From NCBI GenBank assembly GCA_947561585.1, contig CANNZV010000113.1, positions 301,999-365,998 on the forward strand: a stretch of 64,000 nt of DNA, written 5' to 3'. The translations under genes were made by a program, and so were the position numbers. The notes under the pieces are model-generated. The model was not told where the DNA came from and did not search any database. It worked only from the letters and a program-made list of their open reading frames with translations. Below, one piece after another: positions 37,313-50,250 of this stretch. Within the stretch, counting starts at the first letter, position 1. Each line of letters begins with the position of its first letter. The DNA is from Caprella mutica. Its lineage: Eukaryota; Arthropoda; Malacostraca; Amphipoda; Caprellidae.

Positions 37313-39230
37313 TTTATTAAATACATATCGATTTATATATTAAAATGTATTTTTAGGATAAAAACAACGTACATTTTTCAAATAACAGAACATCAATTCT
37401 AAATTTGATTAATATGGAATGAATTAGCTAAATCATAATTGCTTTAAAATTCACTGCGTTAATTTTAATTTGTCCAAAATGAAGTCATTACAATCTCTGT
37501 CATTTAGACAAAACTTATACACTGTTTGCTATAATGCAATCATTAGATATTCAATTAATAACTTTATCGCGGACCAGAAGAGCGAATAGTTATATTAAAT
37601 AAATTCAATTAATTACAAAATTCTAATTTTTCTTCAAACCATCTTGAGAAAATATAAATATTATCATCCTAAGAATATTTCTAGAAACTGAAAGAAAATT
37701 TCGTTGAGTACAGGTCAATAAGCTAATTCTTTATAGACCCATCTTTCGGAAACAAAGATTTGATATATTCAAATTATAAGTACTATAATTACATTGTAAA
37801 TTATACCAAACAAACATATTATATAGAAATTTATAATAGTAAAATCAGTATAATTGTGACGTCAATCAGAGCTTAACAAGGACTGTGATTGGTCAGCTGT
37901 ATATCTCCATAAAGTTGAAGTGTATTTTCCTTTTCTGTTTTATGTATATATTTATTCCTCAACATATTTTCTATATTGTCCTATGATAAAGACAATAACA
38001 ATTAATTAATGAGTGAATTAAAGAGATTTAACATGAACAAATTTAACATTAAGTAGAAGCTTCATGAGACAACTCAAAGGCCACAAACCGTACCGATAAT
38101 TTAAAGGTATTTCCTTCAGAAAATCTGATATTGTTTCGTTTCAGAAACAAATTTCAAAATCATCTGAAGCTGATATTAAATTACCAAAATTAAAAACAAA
38201 AAAAATTGCGAAATCTAGGGTCCTGCGTGAACTTAAAGATTCCCTGCACACTGTTTTTTATCACTTATGTTGAGATAGAAATGTCGAATGTATAATGTTG
38301 TTGCAACATTTATTCATTTCTTAGAAAAGTCACTTCAACCACAGCTAGAAATGAGAGCAAAATTTTAAAATTTAAAATGGTCTAAACTTTTCAGATCTAA
38401 AATTGAATTACTTCTTCAGATCATTTTTCATCTCCACTAATAATATATTGAAAAGTTTTACACACCTTCGTCTATGAATTATTGAACCACGGGGACATAA
38501 ACATCTCAAAATTTAAAGATCTTCCCCAGACTCCGGAAAAAAGTGAGTTTATTGCATAATATTATAGAACTAAGGTCTAGGATCATTTTTCTGCAAACCG
38601 CATACAATTCGGTTCAGTATATATTTTATTATTTGCTTTTAAAGTTTTTAATACTCTGTGTGCAACAATTGTGCGAATCACCTGACACTGAAGAAGAAGA
38701 ATTTACATTCTTTGTTTTGATTTCAAATTTGAACTTATAAACAAACAATGCGTTTTCGAACATCGTTTATATAAAAATTGTTTCCAGAAGTATTTAAACG
38801 CGTCTATAATAAGTTTATCCAATGTTTTACCTTTACACGAATATTAAATGGATTTATTATACCTAATACATAAGTGACAATCAAAAAAAAAAAAAATTGT
38901 GTACATTCTTTTTCTTCAGACTGAAAATTATTAAGTTGGAAGTAAAATAGGTATTGTAGAGTTATGATTGTAAAAATCTTTAAAAGCATATAAAATTTAA
39001 AATATTCTATCAAATTTGATGGGGTTTGCAGAATAATGATAAGAAACATTAGCCTCGTTGATTGAAGCAATAAAAAAATTTGCTTGGAGGGGTCCCTCAC
39101 TGTCAATTTTGTATGAATTATCACACTTTGAACACTTAGTTATTGTAATATATATATTTGAGAAAATTATGTAAATTCACTCAATATTGAATAGTAAAAA
39201 TAAAATGTTCCACATATTCAAAATAATGTC
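37313..39230. other. 1.9 kb AT-rich sequence without recognised gene
   Basis: No exon, RNA gene or repeat recognised. Confidence 0.4.
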
Positions 39231-39231
39231 C

Positions 39232-39302
39232 CAAGTGAAAATTTCACCGGTGGAATTTTCCTATGTGGAATTTTACCTGGCGGAATTTTCTCGACGGATG
39301 GT
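39232..39302. repeat. Solo cluster of GGAATTTT short repeats
   Basis: CCGGTGGAATTTTCC, GTGGAATTTTACC and GCGGAATTTTCTCG follow each other, the same module seen in the arms of the 36148 element. Probably a remnant arm. Confidence 0.55.
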
Positions 39303-40151
39303 AAATTTTTAGGTTTTAAATTGGTAAATGGTAAATTTAAACTATGATATGCAATTTTATTTTATGAATTTATATTTTTGAATGCAACTGTTAGTTTTAA
39401 TGTAATAGTTTGTGTACTAATACAATATAAAGGTATTTATATATATATATATGTGTTCTGATTTAAAAGATTTTTTTATGCAATGAAGTGTTCGATTAGC
39501 TCCAGTAATGTTTAAGAACCAAGGCTATTACCTAATAAACGTTAAAATTTATCTTTAACCCTTCAATGCCGTGCGTGATCATATGATCACACAAAATTAT
39601 TCATATTATAAAAGTCTGTCATTTTTAAACGAACAAAATTTCTGTACCAAAATCGTCATGGAAATGTTAAGTATAACCCCCACTCTATGTTTATGTAATC
39701 ATTCAGTAATTTTCTTCAGGTTATACGATATGGCAGCATTAATTTGATGAACTAAAATTTTGCATCCTTGCAAAACTTTTTCGGTAAGAAGGTAAGACCA
39801 TTTAAACGGGTAGTTAAAATTCATCGGCCTGAAATTTACGAGGATAATTCAATACAAATTAAAGAATTTAGCAAATGAAGTATTAGACTAAACAATTACA
39901 AATATTTATATTATTGAAATTTGCTTGATCATTTGAATCACAACCGTTTATTCAGCAACTAAGCTGTGAATGAACATACAAACTAATATTCTATGCTTTT
40001 AACCTCTTAAAGATAACTCACAAGAGGTTTCATCCAAATCAGAGACCTAAAGTTTTATCTCGTCATTAAAGGTTAATTTCATCTCTCTATGAAAATGTTC
40101 AATTTGAAATTTCTTTAGTAATAATTTTTTTTGTGGTCTGAATACTTTGTA
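39303..40151. other. AT-rich sequence, no gene seen
   Basis: A 16-bp palindrome GTGATCATATGATCAC lies near 39575. Nothing else recognised. Confidence 0.4.
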
Positions 40152-40240
40152 GGGTAAGTTCCGAGTTATCAACCGGTTCCAGACTTTCGATCATGTATGT
40201 ACTGAAATTATATATAAATTAATATTTTAACTCGTTATTT
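40152..40240. mobile_element. Solo left arm of family M (copy 12)
   Basis: TA|GGGTAAGTTCCGAGTTATC..GGTTCC..CTTTCGATCAT matches the family left arm. I could not find the right arm nearby. Confidence 0.6.
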
Positions 40241-41044
40241 CTTAGATCAAATTTTTAATTCACCAATGTATACATAGAAGCTTACAGTCAACAAAAAAAA
40301 ATTCACATGTGATAATTCCTAGAACAAATTAACATACAAACGGTGTCAAAAAGGAATTAGTAATGAAATTGCTGTAATTAAGTAAGTACAAGTATAAAAT
40401 ATTAAATATGTAAAGTGCCATGCCATCTGATAGACTACTACATATTGCATTATGTGAATGAAGAGCTCTGTGAGGTACTCCCGATTGTTGTTGTGAATAT
40501 GGTATTTCCTTATAACATTTTATATGAATTAGACTACATTCATGCATATGCCAAAGTAGTAAAAACTTGTGATTTTTTTGAAAGAAGATGTAGTGAAACA
40601 ATTCGAGTTTTTATTCGGTGATATACTATTTTAAACGTAAAAAAAGTTTTGATTTTAATATTGATGAAAAGGGAGATTAGAGGTGATGTTAAAATAAAAT
40701 AAATACCAGTTTTTGATCTTTTGTAAATTTATGCAATTGTACACATTTATTAAACGTTTAATGTGTATGTTTATAGTGTTTAAAAATGAATCAGAAATAT
40801 GTTATCCTATGAATTATAATTAATTCAATATAAACACATAAATCTAATTAATTACATTCACTTAATGAATCTGCCAAAACATTTTTTTAAATAGCCATTC
40901 ATTTAATATTATTCCTTGTGTTAAATTCGTGTAAATATTTACTATTTTCAATGTGTTACTCTTATAGTGTCCGCAGACAATGACTTGCATTTTCTTTACC
41001 AGTATATTCCAGCAGTTTTACCATAGTGTAGATACATGCAAGCT
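40241..41044. other. AT-rich sequence, no gene seen
   Basis: Short open frames near 40415-40621 have no recognisable domain. Confidence 0.4.
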
Positions 41045-41550
41045 AGTAACACTGCTAGTGTTCATGTAAGTAACACTGCTAGTGTACATGTAAGCTAGTA
41101 ACACTGCTAGTGTACATGTAAGCTAGTAACACTGGTAGTGTACATGTAAGTAACACTGGTATAGTGTACATGTAAGTAACACTGGTAGTGTACATGTAAG
41201 TAACACTGGTAGTGTACATGTAAGTAACACTGCTAGTGTACATGTAAGTAACACTGGTAGTGTACATGTAAGTAACACTGGTAGTGTACATGTAAGTAAC
41301 ACTGGTAGTGTACATGTAAGTAACACTGGTAGTGTACATGTAAGTAACACTGGTAGTGTACATGTAAGTAACACTGCTAGTGTACATGTAAGTAACACTG
41401 GTAGTGTACATGTAAGTAACACTGCTAGTGTACATGTAAGTAACACTGCTAGTGTACATGTAAGTAATACTGGTAGTGTACATGTAAGTAACACTGCTAG
41501 TGTACATGTAAGTAACACTGCTAGTGTACATGTAAGTAACACTGCTAGAT
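41045..41550. repeat. 24-bp minisatellite, ~20 copies
   Basis: The unit is GTAACACTGGTAGTGTACAT plus GTAA, with GCTAGTG variants. The first copies carry an extra GCTA. ACACT..AGTGT makes each unit partly self-complementary. Confidence 0.95.
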
Positions 41551-42771
41551 GCAAAGTAGCATACAGTGCCAGTGTACCCAGTGACCCCTCACTCCGCTAC
41601 TGCAAATAATGTAGCACATCACATAGGGTCAATGGAATATAAACCTGAAAGTCGCACAGCTAGGCAGGTGAATGTGTCTTTAAATATCATGTTTCATAGT
41701 ATTAAGAAAATTAGTTTCTTAATTTTAACATACTAGTTGTATACTAACTCTGATTTTCTAAGATTTTTCCCCACACAAAAATTACCATAGGTATCAGAGT
41801 AAATTTGTTTTAAAAGAATATAGGTTAAATCCCGACATTTTTTCTTTGTAAGGTTCTCCTGCAGATTAAGAACCATAAGAAACCTCTTTGTGTCTAGTAC
41901 CTACACACTAGCTAGTAAGTGTATGGTAGCTACCAGCCTTTCTACCACTTCCATCCGTCTTCAAGAAAGGGGTAATTAATTATAACTTTGTTAGTTAACT
42001 CAGGGGTCATCGATTAGCTGAAGTAACAAAAGATTGAGTTAATTAGCAGCACCTTCAGATAGGTAGGTAACATGACTCGTGCAGAGTTTGCTCGCCCCAT
42101 TTGGCAACATATGTTGGTACGCTCGATACCAACTGGAATGTGGCGCCGTAACCTATAGGCCGGAAAAGACGGAATGTCAAGTCAGTTAGTGTTAGCAATG
42201 ATGGAGAGGATGTGAACTAGTACCTACGTATGTACGTGTAGTTTGCTTTCGCCAGATGCATTTACCATCCAACAAAGAATGATAAAACCAGTTAAAAGTA
42301 GAGGAATTTACAGAGATGTTGAGAAAAAAATGATGTACCACAATGTATGATATTTAAAAGTACACCAACACTAGTTTTTACCCCAAAATGTAAAAGGTTC
42401 AAAACATATTAGGATATATTTAATAATTTAAATCATTAGTTTTACTAATCTTTCTCGTTTCGAATTAAAATGTTGATGTCAACATTGAAAATACTGTTAA
42501 CAAAACTAGGACTATTAGTTTTGGTGAACATCTATACAAATCATATATATTTGAACACTCTTTACAGAACAAAATCAATAATCATTTAATTTAAGAGTAA
42601 CATTACACGATATCTATTTTCTATATGAAATAAATAAATCATTTATCAGTTTATACAAATTACCATTGAATGGCACCAAAGCAAACTAATTAATTAGAGG
42701 TATTACACTACTCCCCTTCATTGCACCTATTACACCAATGAGACTTACGTCACACCTCACCTGAAGAGTAA
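41551..42771. other. Unassigned sequence, no gene seen
   Basis: Nothing recognised. Confidence 0.4.
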
Positions 42772-42970
42772 GAGTACTTTATAACTACTCTTCACTAAGA
42801 GTACTTTATAGTTACTCTTCACTAAGAGTACTTTATAGTTACTCTTCACTAAGAGTACATTATAACTTACTCTTCACTAAGAGTACTTTATAGTTACTCT
42901 TCACTAAGAGTACTTTATAGATACTCTTCACTAAGAGTACTTTATAGATACTCTTCACTAAGAGTGATAC
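42772..42970. repeat. 27-bp minisatellite, ~7 copies
   Basis: The unit is CTCTTCACTAAGAGTACTTT plus ATAGTTA; CTCTT..AAGAG gives each unit a small hairpin. Confidence 0.93.
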
Positions 42971-43078
42971 AGTGAGGGTATGACTTCATAGACTCAAAGC
43001 TGAGAGATGGTGAAAGTATTCTGCTATGCTCTTCAACATAATATTCACTAGTTAATCTGGTCAAAGAGACAGTGAGAG

Positions 43079-43370
43079 AGACAGGAAGCTTGGGAATGAG
43101 CCAGGAAGCTTTGGAATGAGGCAGGAAGCTTTGGAATGAGGTATGAAGCTTGGGAATGAGGCAGGAAGCTTTGGAATGAGGTATGAAGCTTGGGAATGAG
43201 GCAGGAAGCTTCAGGAATGAGGCAGGAAGCTTCAGGAATGAGGCAGGAAGCTTCAGGAATGAGGCAGGAAGCTTCAGGAATGAGGCAGGAAGCTTCAGGA
43301 ATGAGGCAGGAAGCTTCAGGAATGAGGCAGGAAGCTTCAGGAATGAGGCAAGAAGTTTCAGGAATGACGC
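43079..43370. repeat. 21-bp minisatellite, ~14 copies
   Basis: The unit is CAGGAAGCTTCAGGAATGAG plus G; the first five copies have TTGGGAATGAG or TTTGGAATGAG. A HindIII site (AAGCTT) recurs almost every unit. Confidence 0.95.
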
Positions 43371-43795
43371 AGGTGAGAAAGAGAGAGTTAGACATCAGCC
43401 ATATTCCTGTTGATTTCTTCTCTGTTGATGTGTTTCCAATTATTAACTCTTAAATTGAGTGCGTAAAATTTTTGGTTAACTACTTGATCAACATTCTATG
43501 TTCCACATAGCAAATATTTTTCGAAATTTAAATAGGACAACTCTCCGTCGAACAATTTGCCGAGCGGACAACTCGCAGCTCGGACAAGTCACCGTGTGAA
43601 TGAATTGTCCGAGTTCATTATATATTTAACCGGCGTATATATCATTTATATATCAAAAATATTGTTGATATTAAGAAGGCTTTATTTCTATACTCTCAAG
43701 AATAACGTAAAATGGTGGTTGAAAAATTTCAATTTTTTTGTTTCTTTTGTTGTATTTTCTTTGTGAGAATATTTTAGGCCGCAAAAATAATAGTT

Positions 43796-44222
43796 ATACA
43801 TTTTATTTTAGTAGAAGTTTAACGTCCTCATCGGAACCGAGGGCCATATCGCTGACATCATAAGGAAATTAAATACAAGGGACTAGAAGAAGCAGTCAGA
43901 AAGGAAAGTGGCACCATGAACAAAGTCACCTATACCACAGTCTGTGAAAAAACTCATGGATGTAGAAAAGCTACTCCGTAAATGCAGTCACTTACCAAGG
44001 ATTGTGGCGAAAAGGGGTCACACACTCACAAATGGAAGAGGAAAATGAAGAGGTGTTAGTAAATGAAACCTACGAGCCTACATAACACAAAATCTAAGAC
44101 CTCGTAGTTGAAGAGCATAACCCTAGCGCTATTTTCTAAAACTGCAAGTAGCGTTAAAAAAATGACAAAAATGGTAGAAATGCAAAAAAGCAATTCATAA
44201 TCCAATTTACAACAAATTTAGG
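43796..44222 (-). mobile_element. SINE-like retroposon A, truncated copy
   Basis: Matches 16210-16715 over most of its length in the same orientation (shared GGAAATTAAATACAAGGGAC and CTAAGACCTCGTAGTTGAAG) but lacks the GC-rich right end of that copy. The T-rich left end corresponds to the A-rich tail. Confidence 0.75.
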
Positions 44223-44279
44223 GTGGACATTTGAAAGCAATAGAACTATTAAAACTCAATGAACTCTTAAGAAAGGAAA

Positions 44280-44349
44280 ATGAATACAGTAGAACTCCTC
44301 TATAGTGAACTACCACTAGTTCACTATAGAGGAGTTCTACTGTATTCAT
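44280..44349. repeat. 70-bp near-perfect hairpin with pogo-like ends
   Basis: Two 33-bp arms (containing TACAGTAGAACTCCTC and its complement) are separated by the 4-nt loop CCAC. The core 44287-44342 starts CAGTAG and ends CTACTG between TA dinucleotides, like a MITE reduced to its two termini. Confidence 0.85.
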
Positions 44350-44447
44350 TATACGTGTCAACACTGCGCAAAATATGTTAACAATAGTCTTCAAAAGTAA
44401 AGTATTTCACTTTTACTCAAACTAAAAGAGGGTTAAGGATATTTTAC

Positions 44448-45045
44448 ACTCGGTAGAGCGCATACCTTCGCCGCCGCTTGGACCAGTTCTCTCCCAAAAT
44501 TTAATTAACTGCTAACTGGATAATAGCCAATCGTCCCACCAAGTTTTATGCAATATGGTACAATACTTTTTGAGTTATTGAGTTATAATTGACCTTGACC
44601 TTTGACCGGATCGCTCCCAAAATTCTAACAGATGGTTCCTGGACATTGACCAATTGTATAATCAAATTTCAGACAATTTGGTTGAACACTTTTTGAGTTA
44701 TTGAGTTACAAATGGTCTTGACCTTGATCTTTGACCTTTGACCTGATCGCTCCCAAAATCTAACAAGATTCTTCCTGCATATTGAACAATCGTCCCACCA
44801 AGTTTCATGCAATATGGTTCTATACTTTTTGAGTTATGAATGACCATGACCTGGTTTTTTGACCGTGTCACTCTCAAAAGTCTACCAGTAGGTCACTGGA
44901 CATGGACCAATCGTTTAACCAAATTTCAGGCAATTTGGATGAATACTTTTTCAGTTAAGCGAATAACAAGATGATAAATAAATAAATAAATAAACAAACG
45001 ACGGCTAAAATATGACTTTCTCGCATTCTGCGAAGGTAATAATGA
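44448..45045 (+). mobile_element. SINE-like retroposon B, expanded copy
   Basis: The head, CACTCGGTAGAGCGCATACC, resembles the D-arm/A-box part of a tRNA. Then come about four ~125-bp internal units, each with GATCGCTCCCAAAATCTAAC, a CCAATCGTCCCACCAAG-type segment and ACTTTTTGAGTTATTGAG, plus TGACCTTGACC runs. It ends with AATAAATAAATAAA and a GCGAAGGTAATAATG tail. The copy at 29166-29404 has a single unit. Confidence 0.72.
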
Positions 45046-45244
45046 AATTGTAGTTCAGTAGAAGCTGTACTTTTGCGAAAGTTGTTCAAAATTTACACCA
45101 TTTTCTAGTTTTTTAATTATGTCACGTTTTTCATGTCATTTTATTGCATTTCTCCTTTTTTTAATATATTAATTCATTAGGCACGTGTAATTAACCAATT
45201 TTGTAAAAGATAACTGCTCTGTAATAAAAAATAGCATTATTATA

Positions 45245-45495
45245 CAGGCTGCTCTTCTTAAAATATTATTTCATTACACAAGGTACATAATTTCTCAGGA
45301 CTCTACTTCACTAGAACTGATCTAAAATAAACTAGAACCAGTTCGCTATGCAGAGCTTATTACTTTGAAATGTACATAACTATAATCGATATTTTATGGC
45401 AAACTATATAAACATTACGTGGTAGTTCACTATACAGGGTTCTACTATATAGGATGGTTCACTAAACAGGAGTTCATTATAGAGGAGTTCTACTG
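45245..45495. mobile_element. Right part of a pogo-like MITE
   Basis: The right terminus GAGGAGTTCTACTG|TA matches the termini at 34510 and 44287. Inward lie GTTCACTATACAGGGTTC and TTTTATGGCAAACTAT, which match the interior of the 34510 element. Left boundary uncertain. Confidence 0.5.
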
Positions 45496-45806
45496 TATAC
45501 AGAAATAATGAAATGAACTAATAAATGCAAATAACTGATGCATATAATACAATTTATATATGTAGGTTCTATCAAATACAAATGTAGGAATGCATTTTTT
45601 TCCTTTTGAAAAGGAAAATATAATCATTTCAAGTAGGAATAAGATATTTTTATTAATTAATTTACAATACACAGTTTCTATTCATAATATTTTTTATATA
45701 TAAATAGTGTAGACATCGGTAAAACATAAATCACGCGTCAAAATGTCCTCTATAGCGGGAAATTGTCCACACGGCAAATTGTCCACGCGGCATATTGTCC
45801 GGTCAC

Positions 45807-46245
45807 CATAAATTAATCGTATATAATATAACATATCTCTATTATTATGAAGCAGGCAATCTGATTAGGTATTTCGTTAATTAATGATAAGTTATGTTAT
45901 CGTTTATTGATTACATTTGGAATAAGCCGAAAAATAGAGGAAAAAATTAAAATGTATATATGGTTTATGAAGTGCAGTCTCGGAGTAGCTTTTATGCATA
46001 CACTAAATCAATCTATTGATGTATATATATAGAAGTTGATATTAATCATTTAACTTACATTCAATAAATATTCAAATAAGAAGGTGATGAGAAATAAATA
46101 ACACATACATGCTTTATTAATCCATTAAATTAAATGCTATTTCATTGTTTAAAATTTAAAATTTTAAAAAACTTTATAGCTTATACTACTTATAAATAAT
46201 TTACCATCATTATCACTGACCACTAAATGAATTGAGTTTATGTTA
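45807..46245. other. AT-rich sequence, no gene seen
   Basis: Nothing recognised. Confidence 0.4.
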
Positions 46246-49200
46246 AGTCGAAGACAGAGGTATAGTAACTATGTGTAGCAAGTAGACATAGCAAGTAACT
46301 ATGTGTAGTAAGTAGACATAGTAAGTAACTATGTGTAGTAAGTAGACATAGTAAGTAACTATGTGTAGTAGGTAGACATAGCAAGTAACTATGTGCAGTA
46401 AGTAGACATAGCTAGTAACTATGAGTAGTAAGTAGACATAGCAAGTAACTATGTGCAGTAAGTAGACATGGCAAGTAACTATGTGCAGTAAGTAGACATG
46501 GCAAGTAACTATGTGCAGTAAGTAGACATGGCAAGTAACTATGTGTATTAGGTAGACATAGCTAGTAACTATGTGTAGTAAGTAGACATAGCAAGTAACT
46601 ATGTGCAGTAAGTAGACATAGCAAGTAACTAGGAGTAGTAAGTAGACATAGCAAGTAACTATGTGCAGTAGGTAGACATAGCAAGTAACTATGTGTAGCA
46701 AGTAGACTTAGCAAGTAACTATGTGCAGTAGGTAGACATAGCAAGTAACTATGTGTAGCAAGTAGACATAGCAAGTAACTATGTGTAGCAAGTAGACATA
46801 GCAAGTAACTATGTGTAGTAAGTAGACATAGCAAGTAACTATGTGCAGTAAGTAGACATAGCTAGTAACTATGTATAGTAAGTAGACATAGCAAGTAACT
46901 ATGTGTTGTAAGTAGACATAGCAAGTAACTATGTGTAGCAAGTAAACATAGCAAGTAACTATGTGTAGCAAGTAGACATAGCAAGTAACTATGTGTAGTA
47001 AGTAGACATAGCAAGTAACTATGTGTAGCAAGTAGACATAGCAAGTAACTATGTGTTGTGAGTAGACATAGCTAGTAACTATGTGTAGTAAGTAGACATA
47101 GTAAGTAACTATGTGTAGTAAGTAGACATAGCAAGTAACTATGTGCAGTAAGTAGACATAGCTAGTAACTATGAGTAGTAAGTAGACATAGCAAGTAACT
47201 ATGTGCAGTAAGTAGACATGGCAAGTAACTATGTGCAGTAAGTAGACATGGCAAGTAACTATGTGTATTAGGTAGACATAGCAAGTAACTATGTGCAGTA
47301 AGTAGACATAGCAAGTAACTATGTGTAGTAAGTAGACATAGCAAGTAACTATGTGCAGTAAGTAGACATGGCAAGTAACTATGTGCAGTAAGTAGACATG
47401 GCAAGTAACTATGTGTAGCAAGTAGACATAGCAAGTAACTATGTGTAGTAAGTAGACATAGCAAGTAACTATGTGTAGCAAGTAGACATAGCAAGTAACT
47501 ATGTGTTGTGAGTAGACATAGCTAGTAACTATGTGTAGTAAGTAGACATAGTAAGTAACTATGTGTAGTAAGTAGACATAGCAAGTAACTATGTGCAGTA
47601 AGTAGACATAGCTAGTAACTATGAGTAGTAAGTAGACATAGCAAGTAACTATGTGCAGTAAGTAGACATGGCAAGTAACTATGTGCAGTAAGTAGACATG
47701 GCAAGTAACTATGTGTATTAGGTAGACATAGCAAGTAACTATGTGCAGTAAGTAGACATAGCAAGTAACTATGTGCAGTAAGTAGACATGGCAAGTAACT
47801 ATGTGCAGTAAGTAGACATGGCAAGTAACTATGTGCAGTAAGTAGACATGGCAAGTAACTATGTGTAGTAAGTAGACATAGCAAGTAACTATGTGCAGTA
47901 AGTAGACATAGCAAGTAACTATGTGCAGTAAGTAGACATGGCAAGTAACTATGTGCAGTAAGTAGACATGGCAAGTAACTATGTGTATTAGGTAGACATA
48001 GCTAGTAACTATGTGTAGTAAGTAGACATAGCAAGTAACTATGTGCAGTAAGTAGACATAGCAAGTAACTAGGAGTAGTAAGTAGACATAGCAAGTAACT
48101 ATGTGCAGTAGGTAGACATAGCAAGTAACTATGTGTAGCAAGTAGACTTAGCAAGTAACTATGTGCAGTAGGTAGACATAGCAAGTAACTATGTGTAGCA
48201 AGTAGACATAGCAAGTAACTATGTGTAGCAAGTAGACATAGCAAGTAACTATGTGTAGTAAGTAGACATAGCAAGTAACTATGTGCAGTAAGTAGACATA
48301 GCTAGTAACTATGTATAGTAAGTAGACATAGCAAGTAACTATGTGTTGTAAGTAGACATAGCAAGTAACTATGTGTAGCAAGTAAACATAGCAAGTAACT
48401 ATGTGTAGCAAGTAGACATAGCAAGTAACTATGTGTAGTAAGTAGACATAGCAAGTAACTATGTGTAGCAAGTAGACATAGCAAGTAACTATGTGTTGTG
48501 AGTAGACATAGCTAGTAACTATGTGTAGTAAGTAGACATAGTAAGTAACTATGTGTAGTAAGTAGACATAGCAAGTAACTATGTGCAGTAAGTAGACATA
48601 GCTAGTAACTATGAGTAGTAAGTAGACATAGCAAGTAACTATGTGCAGTAAGTAGACATGGCAAGTAACTATGTGCAGTAAGTAGACATGGCAAGTAACT
48701 ATGTGTATTAGGTAGACATAGCAAGTAACTATGTGCAGTAAGTAGACATAGCAAGTAACTATGCGTAGTAAGTAGACATAGCAAGTAACTATGTGCAGTA
48801 AGTAGACATAGCTAGTAACTATGAGTAGTAAGTAGACATAGCAAGTAACTATGTGCAGTAAGTAGACATGGCAAGTAACTATGTGCAGTAAGTAGACATG
48901 GCAAGTAACTATGTGTATTAGGTAGACATAGCAAGTAACTATGTGCAGTAAGTAGACATAGCTAGTAACTATGTGTAGTAAGTAGACATAGTAAGTAACT
49001 ATGTGTAGTAAGTAGACATAGCAAGTAACTATGTGCAGTAAGTAGACATAGCTAGTAACTATGAGTAGTAAGTAGACATAGCAAGTAACTATGTGCAGTA
49101 AGTAGACATGGCAAGTAACTATGTGCAGTAAGTAGACATAGCAAGTAACTATGTGTAGTAAGTAGACATAGCTAGTAACTATGTGTAGTAAGTAGACATA

Positions 49201-50250
49201 GCTAGTAACTATGTGTAGCAAGTAGACATAGCAAGTAACTATGTGTAGTAAGTAGACATAGCTAGTAACTATGTGTAGTAAGTAGACATAGCTAGTAACT
49301 ATATGTAGTAAGTAGACATAGCAAGTAACTATGTGTAGTAAGTAGACATAGCAACTAACTATGTGTGGTATAAGTAGACATAGCAACTAACTATGTGTAG
49401 TATAAGTAGATATAGCAACTAACTATGTGTATTATAAGTAGACATAGCAACTAACTATGTGTATTATAAGTAGACATAGCAAGTAACTATGTGTATTATA
49501 AGTAGACATAGCAACTAACTATGTGTGGTATAAGTAGACATAGCAAGTAACTATGTGTATTATAAGTAGACATAGCAACTAACTATGTGTGGTATAAGTA
49601 GACATTGCAACTAACTATGTGTATTATAAGTAGACATAGCAAGTAACTATGTGTATTATAAGTAGACATAGCAACTAACTATGTGTAGTATAAGTAGACA
49701 TAGCAAGTAACTATGTGTAATAAGTAGACATAGCAACTAACTATGTGTATTATAAGTAGACATAGCAAGTAACTATGTGTAGTAAGTGGACATAGCAACT
49801 AACTATGCGTATTATAAGTAGACATAGCAACTAACTATGTGTAGTATAAGTAGACATAGCAAGTAACTATGTGTAGTAAGTAGACATAGCAACTAACTAT
49901 GTGTATTATAAGTAGACATAGCAAGTAACTATGTGTAATAAGTAGACATAGCAACTAACTATGTGTATTATAAGTAGACATAGCAAGTAACTATGTGTAG
50001 TAAGTAGACATAGCAACTAACTATGCGTATTATAAGTAGACATAGCAACTAACTATTTGTAGTATAAGTAGACATAGCAAGTAACTATGTGTAGTAAGTA
50101 GACATAGCAACTAACTATGCGTATTATAAGTAGACATAGCAACTAACTATGTGTAGTATAAGTAGACATAGCAACTAACTATGTGTAGTAAGTAGACATA
50201 GCAACTAACTATGTGTAGTAAGTAGACATAGCAAGTAACTATGTGAAGTG
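46246..50250. repeat. 4-kb minisatellite, 30-bp unit changing to 32 bp, ~130 copies
   Basis: The unit is GCAAGTAACTATGTGTAGTA plus AGTAGACATA up to about 49360. After that GCAACTAACT..GTATTATAAG units of 32 bp dominate, mixed with 30-bp ones. Blocks are duplicated: 46561-47340 matches 48001-48780 with a single visible mismatch at an offset of 1440 bp (48 units). Minus-strand frames up to 477 codons (LLHIVTCYVY repeat) arise only because 30 is divisible by three. Confidence 0.97.

Larger units (their letters stand above)
43531..45806. mobile_element. Foldback-type element (2.3 kb) with nested insertions
   Basis: The left arm (43531-43620) has GGACAACTCTCCG, CAATTTGCCGAGCGGACAA and CGGACAAGTC modules. 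The right arm (about 45745-45806) has the inverse GGAAATTGTCCACACGGC and CAAATTGTCCACGCGGC modules. Between them lie retroposon A (43796-44222), a 70-bp hairpin, retroposon B (44448-45045) and a pogo-like terminus. That the two arms belong together is inference. Confidence 0.5.

Noticed and set aside
46708..48141. 477-codon minus-strand open frame, and others within the 46-50 kb array
   Set aside because: The 30-bp unit is divisible by three and lacks stops on that strand. There is no unique domain, start context or splice signal; a shadow of the minisatellite.
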